A DNA stretch of 24,426 nucleotides from a virus, in the IMG/VR virus record IMGVR_UViG_3300048694_000820, positions 1-24,426 of that record; one strand, written 5' to 3'. Both the position numbers and the translations under genes were made by a program. The notes beneath the pieces are model-generated. The model did not search any database. It worked only from the letters and a program-made list of their open reading frames with translations, and had not been told where the DNA came from. This document shows, one piece after another, positions 5,541 to 12,388 of the stretch. Within the stretch, counting starts at the first letter, position 1. Each line of letters starts with the position of its first letter.

Positions 5541-6559
5541 CGAACGTGATGTCCTCCAAACATATAACGCATACCGTTTAGAATCTTGGCTGCGAAAGTA
5601 CCCAGATTGCGACTATTAAATCTTTCATAAAGCGCAGTGGTGATGACAGGAGCGGGAACCCCCAAATCCACAGCAGCATTAACCGTCCACCTACCTTCAC
5701 CACTGTCGGATACTCCTCCAGAGAAGTTAGAAAGCTGTGGGCTGCGGCGCAACACATCAGCAGTAAGATCAAGTAACCAACTACCAACAACGCTACCACG
5801 ACGCCATAACTCAGCAACCTCAGCAACGTCAATATCATAGCAGTAGGATTCTGGGTCTGCCATAGGGGCAACCTCTGCGTCTCCTTCTCTGACATATTTG
5901 GCACCTGCGTTTGCATTCTTGATGATGTTGAATCCTTCTGCATATGCTTGCATAATACCATACTCAATACCATTATGCACCATCTTTACAAAATGTCCTG
6001 CACCAGGACCACCACAGTGCAACCAACCGTGCTCAGCAGAGGTTATAGATGAGTCAAACTCAGTCCTCGGGGCAGCATCGACTCCTGGAGAGAGGGCATT
6101 AAAAATGCGCGAGCAAGTGGCGACTGCAGTATCTCCACCACCAACCATAAGACAGTATCCACGATCCAGACCATAAACACCACCACTAGTGCCACAATCA
6201 ATATATTGGATGCCCATCTTTGCCAGACGTTCTGCTCTTTTCCGACTGTCTTTAAAATTGCTATTGCCATGATCAATAATAATATCTCCTTCACCACAAT
6301 ATCGTAGTAGCTCATTGATAGTTTCCTCCACTGTTTCAGCAGGAACTACCATCTGGAAAATTCCTGGTTGATCTTTTTGTTTGACTATTTTAACTAAATT
6401 TTCAATTGTAGTTGCAACTCCATTCACATATCCTTTTTCATATGCTTCAGTTGCCTTTTCATAATTTCTCCTATAACCCCAAACCTCAATACCTGCTTTC
6501 ATCATACGACGAGACATTCCCTCTCCCATTCTTCCCAGTCCAATCATTCCTACTCTCAT
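5537..6559 (-). CDS. gnd: 6-phosphogluconate dehydrogenase, decarboxylating (short type)
   Basis: A 340-aa enzyme converting 6-phosphogluconate to ribulose 5-phosphate, CO2 and NAD(P)H. The N-terminal Rossmann motif is GLGRMG (residues 7-12). Substrate and catalytic motifs are HGNSNFKDS (97-105), DCGTSGGVYG (121-130) and GHFVKMVHNGIEYG (188-201), with K192 as catalytic lysine and N196 and E199 nearby. The length fits the short YqeC/GntZ-like type rather than the 470-aa form. An SD of AGGAGAAAG precedes the ATG. It lies 10 bp after zwf and forms with zwf and talC a complete oxidative pentose phosphate cassette. Confidence 0.95.
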   Translation of the reverse strand: MRVGMIGLGRMGEGMSRRMMKAGIEVWGYRRNYEKATEAYEKGYVNGVATTIENLVKIVKQKDQPGIFQMVVPAETVEETINELLRYCGEGDIIIDHGNSNFKDSRKRAERLAKMGIQYIDCGTSGGVYGLDRGYCLMVGGGDTAVATCSRIFNALSPGVDAAPRTEFDSSITSAEHGWLHCGGPGAGHFVKMVHNGIEYGIMQAYAEGFNIIKNANAGAKYVREGDAEVAPMADPESYCYDIDVAEVAELWRRGSVVGSWLLDLTADVLRRSPQLSNFSGGVSDSGEGRWTVNAAVDLGVPAPVITTALYERFNSRNLGTFAAKILNGMRYMFGGHHVR

Positions 6560-6569
6560 CTTCTTTCTC

Positions 6570-7901
6570 CTATTTTAGTTTTAGTGGATAATCCCACTTT
6601 GTAATAAGTTCTGTTTTAGTTAAAGGACCCCAAACTCCTCCATTATAAAGATATGGCATCGTCATAATACGACACGAATCTCCAGTACATAGAAGATCAT
6701 CGACAATTCTCCAAGATTCTAACACTTCATCTGCATGAACAAAGTGAGATTGGTCCTCATTAATAGCATCATAAAAAAGTTTTACATAACCATCAATTGC
6801 TTTCTCTACAGGATAATGATACTGAAGAAGTGCTGGTTCTACCATATCATTGAGTCCAGGAGATTTAATATCAATCCTCATATCTAGATGTGGATCTGGT
6901 TGTAATCTCATCACTATTCTATCATTACATTCGTGCCCATCAAAGAGTTGTTGTGGAGGTGCTTTAAATTTAATCACAACTTCCACACAACCAACTGGCA
7001 TTTTCTTACCAGTCATAAAGTAAAAGGGAACACCTTTCCACCTCCAATTATCAACATACAATTCACCAGCAACAAAAGTTGGTGTTTGCGAATCTGGTTT
7101 TACACCTTCTTCACTCTTGTATCCATCATACTGACCAAGAACTACATTATCACCCAGTCTGGTTGCTGCAAGAACCTTAACCTTTTCCCTACGAATCTCT
7201 TTCGCATCATTCCTACAAGGAGGTTCCATAGCAATCAGGGCAAGCACCTGAAGCATATGGTTCTGGAGCATATCCCTTACAGCACCAGCAGTATCATAAT
7301 ACTGAGCACGACCTTCACAACCGATTGTTTCAGTTGCAAAGATTTGAACTTCCTCTATGAAATTTCGATTCCATAGTGGTTCCAAAAGTATATTGCTAAA
7401 ACGAGTGGCAAGAATGTTATTAACAGTATCTTTGCCGAGATAATGGTCAATGCGATATACTTGTTTCTCCCGTAAATATCCAGCCACCACAGATTGTAGA
7501 TAATTAGCAGATTGAAGATCGGTGCCAAAAGGTTTCTCAATAATGACTCTGGATTTTTCTGCGTCATCTAACTTACCTGCTTCTTTTAGGTTTGTAATAG
7601 CATCAGCATATCTTTCTGGTGGGACAGAAAGAAAATAAGTTGTATCTTCATAATCATTCAGCAACTTAAGAGATTCAGCATCACTTAAATCACAGGAGAC
7701 ATATTCAAGTCTCTTAATGAACTCTTGAGAATAACTACCAAGAACTTCTACCCAACTTTCTTTAGAATGTTGAGTTCTGGATGCACCAATAATCTTCAGT
7801 CCTTTTGGTAGAAGATTTTTCTTATGAAGAGTATAAAGTGCTGGAATTAGTTTCTTCTTACAAAGATCTCCAGTTGCTCCAAATATAACTAGTGCTTTCA
7901 T
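6570..7901 (-). CDS. zwf: Glucose-6-phosphate 1-dehydrogenase
   Basis: A 443-aa G6PDH, which oxidises glucose 6-phosphate to 6-phosphogluconolactone and makes NADPH. The dinucleotide-binding motif is GATGDL (8-13), the EKPFG segment is at 122-126, and the substrate and active-site signature RIDHYLGK is at 150-157. It is slightly shorter than host enzymes (about 480-510). The ATG overlaps the talC stop as ATGA. I saw no opcA activator gene or cp12 in this window. The placement between talC and gnd indicates one transcript supplying NADPH and pentoses for nucleotide synthesis. Confidence 0.95.
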   Translation of the reverse strand: MKALVIFGATGDLCKKKLIPALYTLHKKNLLPKGLKIIGASRTQHSKESWVEVLGSYSQEFIKRLEYVSCDLSDAESLKLLNDYEDTTYFLSVPPERYADAITNLKEAGKLDDAEKSRVIIEKPFGTDLQSANYLQSVVAGYLREKQVYRIDHYLGKDTVNNILATRFSNILLEPLWNRNFIEEVQIFATETIGCEGRAQYYDTAGAVRDMLQNHMLQVLALIAMEPPCRNDAKEIRREKVKVLAATRLGDNVVLGQYDGYKSEEGVKPDSQTPTFVAGELYVDNWRWKGVPFYFMTGKKMPVGCVEVVIKFKAPPQQLFDGHECNDRIVMRLQPDPHLDMRIDIKSPGLNDMVEPALLQYHYPVEKAIDGYVKLFYDAINEDQSHFVHADEVLESWRIVDDLLCTGDSCRIMTMPYLYNGGVWGPLTKTELITKWDYPLKLK

Positions 7902-8563
7902 TTTTCACCTTTACTCTTAATAACTTCCTCCCAATCTTTCTGGAATAGTTCAAGACCCTTTTCGGTCATAATGTTTTTGTACATCGACCAGAATACAACT
8001 GGTGGAATTGTAACAACATCAGCACCAGCAAGAGCAGATTGTTCTACCTGTCTTACATCACGAAGAGATGCAGCAAGAATCTGAGTACTAGTACCAGAGT
8101 AATCAAATGCTCTACGGATGTTTTTGATGAGTTCAATACCATCAATAGAGTTGTCCATCCATCTTCCTACGAATGGTGAGATATAAGTTGCTCCTGCCTT
8201 TGATGCAAGAATTGCTTGTGCTACCGAGAATACAAGAGTTACATTCGTTTTAATTCCTTTGTCAGAAAGAAACTTACAAGCCTTCAGTCCTTCTACAGTG
8301 CAAGGAACTTTAATTGTAACTGCTGGTGCGATTGTGTAATACTTTTCTGCCTGGGAAAGCATTTCATCGTGTTCATCAGCAACAACTTCTGCGGAGATGC
8401 TTTCCAACTTTGAAAATGCTTGTGAAATATTTTCAATAACTTCCTTTAACTGTCTTCCACTTTTGAGAATGAGAGTTGGGTTCGTAGTGACTCCATCCAA
8501 CAGTCCAGTATCATATGCTGGACCAATCATAGCAACATCTGCTGTGTCTAAAAAGATCTTCAT
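7898..8563 (-). CDS. talC: Transaldolase, TalC/FSA type
   Basis: A 221-aa transaldolase of the short TalC/fructose-6-phosphate-aldolase-like subfamily typical of cyanophages; the host enzyme is the longer TalB type. It has MKIFLDTAD at the N-terminus, DGVTTNPTL at 23-31, and TIKVPCT with the Schiff-base lysine K85. It moves carbon between the Calvin and pentose phosphate cycles. An AGGAG lies 13 nt before the ATG, which is unusually far. It is the first gene of the talC-zwf-gnd block, preceded by two tiny membrane peptides. No terminator separates it from those. Confidence 0.95.
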   Translation of the reverse strand: MKIFLDTADVAMIGPAYDTGLLDGVTTNPTLILKSGRQLKEVIENISQAFSKLESISAEVVADEHDEMLSQAEKYYTIAPAVTIKVPCTVEGLKACKFLSDKGIKTNVTLVFSVAQAILASKAGATYISPFVGRWMDNSIDGIELIKNIRRAFDYSGTSTQILAASLRDVRQVEQSALAGADVVTIPPVVFWSMYKNIMTEKGLELFQKDWEEVIKSKGEK

Positions 8564-8637
8564 AAAAGAAAAAGAACTCCTAAGTAATTATACTGAGTCC
8601 TTTTTCCATGTCATCCAAATGTTATGGAACGAACATA

Positions 8638-8706
8638 TTATTCTATCATAGACATCACGAACATAAAAATTCCAAAGAGAATAAGAACTGTGAGGATGAA
8701 AAACAT
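8638..8706 (-). CDS. 22-aa hydrophobic micro-protein
   Basis: The ORF is MFFILTVLILFGIFMFVMS then MIE. It is essentially one transmembrane helix. It begins 4 nt after the stop of the 39-aa membrane peptide and has only a weak SD (CTAAG). Size and hydrophobicity recall low-molecular-weight photosystem or cytochrome subunits or small phage membrane effectors, but I see no specific match. It could be a chance ORF; the back-to-back arrangement with another one-helix peptide makes it worth keeping. Confidence 0.45.
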   Translation of the reverse strand: MFFILTVLILFGIFMFVMSMIE

Positions 8707-8710
8707 ATGC

Positions 8711-8830
8711 TTAGAAGTACATCATACTGAGAGTGAATACTACAAACACAATAATGGTAAATCCCATTATTCCTACACCTGCCCAAACTACCCAGGGCTC
8801 CATAGGTTCGTGTTGAGGATTATGAGACAT
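8711..8830 (-). CDS. 39-aa single-helix membrane peptide
   Basis: A short protein with a hydrophilic His/Pro/Glu N-terminus (MSHNPQHEPMEPW) and one transmembrane helix (residues about 14-38, VVWAGVGIMGFTIIVFVVF...). The ATG lies 11 nt inside the end of the HNH gene, a typical tight overlap. The architecture resembles small photosynthetic-complex subunits, and the neighbours are psbA (upstream of the HNH gene) and talC. No subunit can be named from sequence alone. Confidence 0.6.
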   Translation of the reverse strand: MSHNPQHEPMEPWVVWAGVGIMGFTIIVFVVFTLSMMYF

Positions 8831-9260
8831 TGTTCTTATGCTTTTTTAGATATTTAATATATTCCTCAAAGAGACTTATATCATCATATGCCTGACCTAA
8901 TATCATATTACATCTCCTACAAAGAAGTTGGCGAACTTTACCTGTTTTATGGTCGTGGTCTACACATAATTTTTCCCATTTACCATCACCAGGTTTTTTA
9001 CAAGTAGCACAAACCCCATTTTGACTTTCATACATTTCTTTATGTTCTTGAAGGGTTATACCATAAAGTCTTTTTAAGTCATTGTTTTTTGTTCTTTCTG
9101 GATTTTCCTTATGCCGCTCCTTCACTCTTATTTTATCGCATTCTTTACACGAAGAATGTCTAACTCCTGTCTTTTTATTACGAATATAAAACTCAGTAGC
9201 AACCTTTTCTTTACCACAGGTCATACAAGTTCTATACAAGTCAGAGTATAGTTTAGTCAT
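8820..9260 (-). CDS. Endonuclease VII-like HNH endonuclease, downstream of psbA
   Basis: A 146-aa nuclease with an N-terminal zinc finger (C12, C15, C38, C41) and a C-terminal endonuclease VII / HNH domain. YGITLQEHKEMY leads into CATC (84-87), then CVDHDHKTGKVR with DHDH at 101-104 as the beta-beta-alpha-metal motif, and CRRCN at 114-118 completing the zinc site. It is transcribed just after psbA, from its own late promoter at 9285-9292. In phage S-PM2 a free-standing homing endonuclease (F-CphI) is also encoded next to psbA; this could be a relative. psbA here has no intron. A general recombination nuclease is the alternative. Confidence 0.88.
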   Translation of the reverse strand: MTKLYSDLYRTCMTCGKEKVATEFYIRNKKTGVRHSSCKECDKIRVKERHKENPERTKNNDLKRLYGITLQEHKEMYESQNGVCATCKKPGDGKWEKLCVDHDHKTGKVRQLLCRRCNMILGQAYDDISLFEEYIKYLKKHKNNVS

Positions 9261-9284
9261 TTCGTGTTTTCTTTCGTGCTTAAA

Positions 9285-9292
9285 TATTTATA
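9285..9292 (-). promoter_or_regulatory. T4-type late promoter TATAAATA for the HNH gene
   Basis: An exact consensus TATAAATA lies 25 bp upstream of the ATG at 9260. It directly follows the T-run of the psbA terminator, giving TTTTTTTATAAATA. Confidence 0.75.
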
Positions 9293-9316
9293 AAAAAAGG
9301 AACTCCTAAGAGTTCC
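9292..9316 (-). terminator. psbA rho-independent terminator
   Basis: A minus-strand 7-bp perfect stem (GGAACTC / GAGTTCC, loop TTAG) is followed by seven T. It lies 31 bp past the psbA stop. Confidence 0.85.
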
Positions 9317-9346
9317 CCTTTATTATATCACATATTGAATTTTATA

Positions 9347-10423
9347 TCAACCAATTGCAGGAGCAGTAAGAGCAACAGGAGTGTTCTCTACGGAAGCAAG
9401 GTCCAGAGGGAAGTTGTGGGCGTTTCTCTCATGAGCCACCTCAAACCCCAAATTAGCACGATTAAGAATATCAGCCCAGGTATTAATTACCAGACCCTGA
9501 CTATCAAGCAGCGACTGGTTAAAATTAAATCCGTTGAGATTAAAAGCCATCGTGGAAACACCAAGAGCAGCAAACCAGATACCAACTACAGGCCAGCTAG
9601 CAAGGAAGAAGTGCAGCGAACGGGAGTTATTGAACGAAGCATATTGGAAGATCAGACGACCAAAGTAACCGTGTGCAGCAACAATGTTGTAAGTCTCTTC
9701 TTCTTGACCAAACTTATAACCATAGTTCTGAGAAATATCTTCAGTCGTTTCACGAATAAGGGAAGAAGTCACCAGAGAACCGTGCATAGCACTGAACAGA
9801 GAACCACCGAAGACACCAGCAACTCCAAGCATGTGGAAGGGGTGCATCAGGATGTTATGTTCTGCCTGGAACACAAGCATATAGTTGAACGTACCAGAGA
9901 TACCCAGAGGCATACCATCAGAGAATGAACCCTGACCAAAAGGATAAACCAGGAATACAGCAGTAGCAGCAGCAACAGGAGCACTGTAAGCAACGAAGAT
10001 CCAAGGACGCATACCAAGACGATAAGAGAGTTCCCACTCACGACCCATATAAGAGAAGACACCAATAAGGAAGTGGAAGACTACCAGTTGGTAAGGACCA
10101 CCATTATAGAGCCATTCATCAAGAGAAGCAGCTTCCCAGATGGGATAAAAGTGCAGTCCAATAGCATTGGACGAAGGGACTACAGCACCAGAAATGATGT
10201 TGTTTCCGTACATAAGAGAACCAGCAACGGGTTCACGAATCCCATCAATATCGACAGGAGGAGCAGCAATAAATGCCACGATGAAGCACATTGTTGCAGC
10301 AAGCAACGTTGGAATCATCAAAGTACCAAACCACCCCACATAAAGACGATTATTAGTGGAAGTGACCCATTCGCAAAACTGTTCCCAAGTATTTGATTGT
10401 TGTTGTGAAAGTGTAGCAGTCAT
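9347..10423 (-). CDS. psbA: Photosystem II D1 protein, intronless
   Basis: A 358-aa D1 reaction-centre protein with all key ligands (canonical numbering is one higher): Y160 (YZ), D169, E188, H197, H214, H271, H331, E332 and D341. The C-terminal processing site is after A343 (HNFPLDLA). Position 129 (canonical 130) is Glu, which is typical of the high-light D1:2 form. The protein has five membrane helices. The phage copy replaces turning-over host D1 so that photosynthesis continues. The gene has its own sigma70-type plus late promoter (10594-10627), a structured leader without a clear SD, and its own terminator. No intron interrupts it. A long plus-strand ORF opposite it is a shadow. Confidence 0.99.
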   Translation of the reverse strand: MTATLSQQQSNTWEQFCEWVTSTNNRLYVGWFGTLMIPTLLAATMCFIVAFIAAPPVDIDGIREPVAGSLMYGNNIISGAVVPSSNAIGLHFYPIWEAASLDEWLYNGGPYQLVVFHFLIGVFSYMGREWELSYRLGMRPWIFVAYSAPVAAATAVFLVYPFGQGSFSDGMPLGISGTFNYMLVFQAEHNILMHPFHMLGVAGVFGGSLFSAMHGSLVTSSLIRETTEDISQNYGYKFGQEEETYNIVAAHGYFGRLIFQYASFNNSRSLHFFLASWPVVGIWFAALGVSTMAFNLNGFNFNQSLLDSQGLVINTWADILNRANLGFEVAHERNAHNFPLDLASVENTPVALTAPAIG

Positions 10424-10593
10424 TTTTGTTAAGAGAGTTAGATAAGAGTTCGGGGGGACGAACGATTATTGTTATGTTCCACAGCACCCTCCACTGTGGA
10501 TATGAGAGACGTAATTTATACACCCTATAGGTCTCGGTTAATGGGTGTTTAACAATGTTACAAATCCATTAAGGTTCGTAACATTTGTTTACC
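10424..10593 (-). promoter_or_regulatory. psbA 5' leader with three hairpins and no Shine-Dalgarno
   Basis: The transcribed leader of roughly 165 nt can form ATGTTAC...GTAACAT, CCACAG-TGGAGGGTG-CTGTGG and GTTCG-TCCCCC-CGAAC. The ATG is preceded by CTCTTAACAAAA, with no purine-rich SD. Conserved RNA motifs (PhotoRC-I and -II) are known ahead of photosystem genes in marine cyanobacteria and phages; whether this is one cannot be decided without a covariance search. Confidence 0.5.
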
Positions 10594-10627
10594 TATTTAT
10601 TGTACTATGATCTCTCGTGCTTGTCAA
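10594..10627 (-). promoter_or_regulatory. Composite early (sigma70) and late promoter of psbA
   Basis: Minus strand TTGACA (10627-10622), a spacer of exactly 17, then TACAAT (10604-10599). The -10 overlaps the late octamer AATAAATA (10601-10594). This is a near-consensus host-type promoter merged with the phage late motif. Confidence 0.85.
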
Positions 10628-10640
10628 CAAATTAAAAAAA

Positions 10641-10973
10641 TTATACAGATTCACTTGAATTGACTAAAACCATTCCATCAATCACTTTAGTTTTTTTGCC
10701 AGAAGAAGATGTGACGATTATATCATAATAATATCTTCCCGACTTTAAATCAGTCGTTACAGTGTTTGCAAGAGATACTACAACTTGTCCTGCGGTAGAT
10801 ACGATTCCTACAGAAAAAGGAGTATATGATGTTGATTCAGAAAATTTACGAATCTTTGCTGTTCCAGTATATCCAGTAAGATCTAAAGGACTTCCGTCCG
10901 AATTATTAATAGTAAAAACTTCTTGATAATCAGTTCCTTGCTCTATGACAATATTTACTGCAACAACTGCCAT
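10641..10973 (-). CDS. Probable virion structural protein, beta-rich
   Basis: A 110-aa protein of a type common in cyanomyoviruses: it opens with IEQGTDYQEVFTINNSDGSPL, followed by DLTGYTGTAKIRK, Ser/Thr-rich beta strands, LKSGRYYYDIIV, and a final strand GMVLVN. This pattern (a roughly 100-residue all-beta domain with DLTGYT) is seen in phage tail and baseplate-associated proteins. It has its own late promoter 24 bp upstream (10997-11004), fitting a late structural gene. The exact virion position is unknown. Confidence 0.6.
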   Translation of the reverse strand: MAVVAVNIVIEQGTDYQEVFTINNSDGSPLDLTGYTGTAKIRKFSESTSYTPFSVGIVSTAGQVVVSLANTVTTDLKSGRYYYDIIVTSSSGKKTKVIDGMVLVNSSESV

Positions 10974-10996
10974 TTCTACGATATAATACTTTTACC

Positions 10997-11004
10997 TATT
11001 TATT
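10997..11004 (-). promoter_or_regulatory. Late promoter AATAAATA of the 110-aa gene
   Basis: It lies 24 bp upstream of the ATG at 10973. The following GGTAAA resembles the sequence after the psbA late motif (AATAAATAGGTAAA in both). Confidence 0.6.
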
Positions 11005-11015
11005 ATAAACAACAT

Positions 11016-11023
11016 CCTAAATA
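11016..11023 (+). promoter_or_regulatory. Plus-strand late promoter CCTAAATA
   Basis: CCTAAATA lies 26 bp before the ATG of the first plus-strand gene and is divergent from the late promoter at 10997-11004. It is the only candidate I see for driving the four-gene plus-strand cassette. Confidence 0.5.
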
Positions 11024-11049
11024 AGAATAGTGTCTATCACATAAGAAAA

Positions 11050-11511
11050 ATGAAAAGACTTATTTTAGTTTTTTCGTTATTCTTCGCTATCCCAGTTAAT
11101 GCTGCTGAAATTACATCAAGAATTACTGATTCTGTTCAATTAGGTGTACAAGGTGCAGCGGTACAATCAACAAGAATTGGAGCATCATATTCTGCTTCAG
11201 GTACAAATATCCAATCAACTTCATTTGGTGGTGTAGGTGGTGCTGGAACTTATGATATCAATAATGCAGGTCAAGCATTTCAGTTCTCAGAAACTTACGT
11301 TCAAGCTGATACACCTGTCACCACTCAATCGGTCTCTGGTGGAGCTATTACTTCTCCCAACCTTTATGGGGATTCTGTTACTCAGTTAGCAGGAGATGCT
11401 GGTTCTCTTGCAGGAACACTATCACCGACAGGTGTTCCTACTGTCACTGCTGGTGGTCCTGGAACCACGGCAACTGGTCAACGTAGTGTAGAACTGAGCG
11501 TATTCAAATGA
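11050..11511 (+). CDS. Secreted Gly/Ser/Thr-rich protein with FQFSETY motif (paralogue A)
   Basis: A 153-aa protein with a classical signal peptide (MKRLILVFSLFFAIPVNA, cleavage near residue 18). The mature part is rich in Gly, Ser, Thr and Ala. It contains SYSASGTNIQST (46-57), a glycine-rich turn, and GQAFQFSETY (74-83). The downstream gene has the same GTNI...FQFSETY pattern, so the two are paralogues. The C-terminus ends VELSVFK, compared with TSISVFTQ in the paralogue. The composition suggests a beta-structured surface or fibre-like protein exported by the Sec system. The gene is the first of a plus-strand cassette and overlaps the next by ATGA. The function is unknown. Confidence 0.75.
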   Translation: MKRLILVFSLFFAIPVNAAEITSRITDSVQLGVQGAAVQSTRIGASYSASGTNIQSTSFGGVGGAGTYDINNAGQAFQFSETYVQADTPVTTQSVSGGAITSPNLYGDSVTQLAGDAGSLAGTLSPTGVPTVTAGGPGTTATGQRSVELSVFK

Positions 11512-11867
11512 GACATATCCTAGCAGGTTTATTCCTGCTAGGGTTTTCTTGTCCTGCCCTAGCAGAAAGTGTTGTGCCCAATTTTACCAGGGGTACAATT
11601 AATGCGACTACAGAATCTACTACGAAAGTAATAGAAACAATTCGTCAAGTTGAATACACAACTGGCGAATCTTATACTGTGACTGGAACTAATATTAATA
11701 TTCCTAGTGCTCCTCAAAAGGGTGCTAGTTATTCTATTATAGAACAAGGTGCCCCATTCCAGTTTAGTGAGACCTATCTCGGACCTGGAGTGGCAAAAGA
11801 AACATGGATAGATCGTACTACAGAAACTCAATCAAGCACTACATCAATCTCTGTCTTTACGCAATAA
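11508..11867 (+). CDS. Secreted protein with FQFSETY motif (paralogue B)
   Basis: A 119-aa protein with a signal peptide (MRHILAGLFLLGFSCPALA, cleavage after residue 19). The mature protein is Thr-rich and carries SYTVTGTNINIP (55-66) and GAPFQFSETY (81-90), matching paralogue A with similar spacing. It lacks the Gly-rich extension found after the motif in A. The ATG overlaps gene A's stop as ATGA. The last 64 nt overlap the next gene's signal peptide region in another frame. The function is unknown; co-expression with A and secretion of both suggest a joint extracytoplasmic assembly. Confidence 0.75.
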   Translation: MRHILAGLFLLGFSCPALAESVVPNFTRGTINATTESTTKVIETIRQVEYTTGESYTVTGTNINIPSAPQKGASYSIIEQGAPFQFSETYLGPGVAKETWIDRTTETQSSTTSISVFTQ

Positions 11868-12388
11868 TCTCAACTGGCACTGCATTTGCACAAAGCGCAC
11901 CAGCACCAAGCAATACAAACATCGCAGGACCTTCAGCATCTGCTACTGGTAATGTAACTAACCAGGCAGTTCAGGTGCTTCAGGGACCTTATGCACTCAA
12001 TACTTATGGTAATGGAGTTAGTTGTCAGGGAGCAACGTTTTCAATATCTCCTTTTTTAATGAACAGTGGAAATAAAAGTGAAGACCCAGAAAGTTTTGCA
12101 ACACATAATGGAAACTGGGGTATTTCTGCTGGTCTTAATATTCCGTTAGACGGAAATCTAATGGATTTATGTAGAAAAAGAGCAGCAGTTGAAATTGCCA
12201 GACAACAAGCAGAAACAGACAAAGCAAGATTAGATTTTGAATTAGTTAGATTATTGAAGTGTGGGGAAGCATATAAGAATGGAATAATGTTTCATCCAGA
12301 AAGTCCTTACTATAAAATTTGTGCTGATATTGTTGTGAAATATCCAAAGGTTGAGGATGTAGTTAATGGATCTAATCGCACCAATTGA
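11804..12388 (+). CDS. Secreted protein with C-terminal helical domain
   Basis: A 194-aa protein. The start at 11804 gives a signal peptide with a polar n-region (MDRSYYRNSIKHY) and a hydrophobic core ending in TAFA, cleaved before QSAP at residue 30. The mature part begins Pro/Ser/Ala-rich, then has a segment with one Cys and VLQGPYALNTYGNG, then a helical region with K/R/E/A bias (CRKRAAVEIARQQAETDKAR) and a final portion with two more Cys. The 64-nt overlap with the previous gene is long, but no later ATG keeps the signal peptide. The function is unknown. Confidence 0.7.
   Translation: MDRSYYRNSIKHYINLCLYAIISTGTAFAQSAPAPSNTNIAGPSASATGNVTNQAVQVLQGPYALNTYGNGVSCQGATFSISPFLMNSGNKSEDPESFATHNGNWGISAGLNIPLDGNLMDLCRKRAAVEIARQQAETDKARLDFELVRLLKCGEAYKNGIMFHPESPYYKICADIVVKYPKVEDVVNGSNRTN

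Noticed and set aside
9335-9928. Plus-strand ORF opposite psbA
   Set aside because: Low-complexity Ser/Thr/Arg content produced by the D1 coding sequence on the other strand; no start signals.
9347-10423. Group I intron in psbA
   Set aside because: The D1 reading frame is continuous and of normal length.
11804-11867. Programmed frameshift joining the second and third plus-strand genes
   Set aside because: The third gene has its own ATG and signal peptide and no slippery sequence was noticed; a simple overlap explains it.
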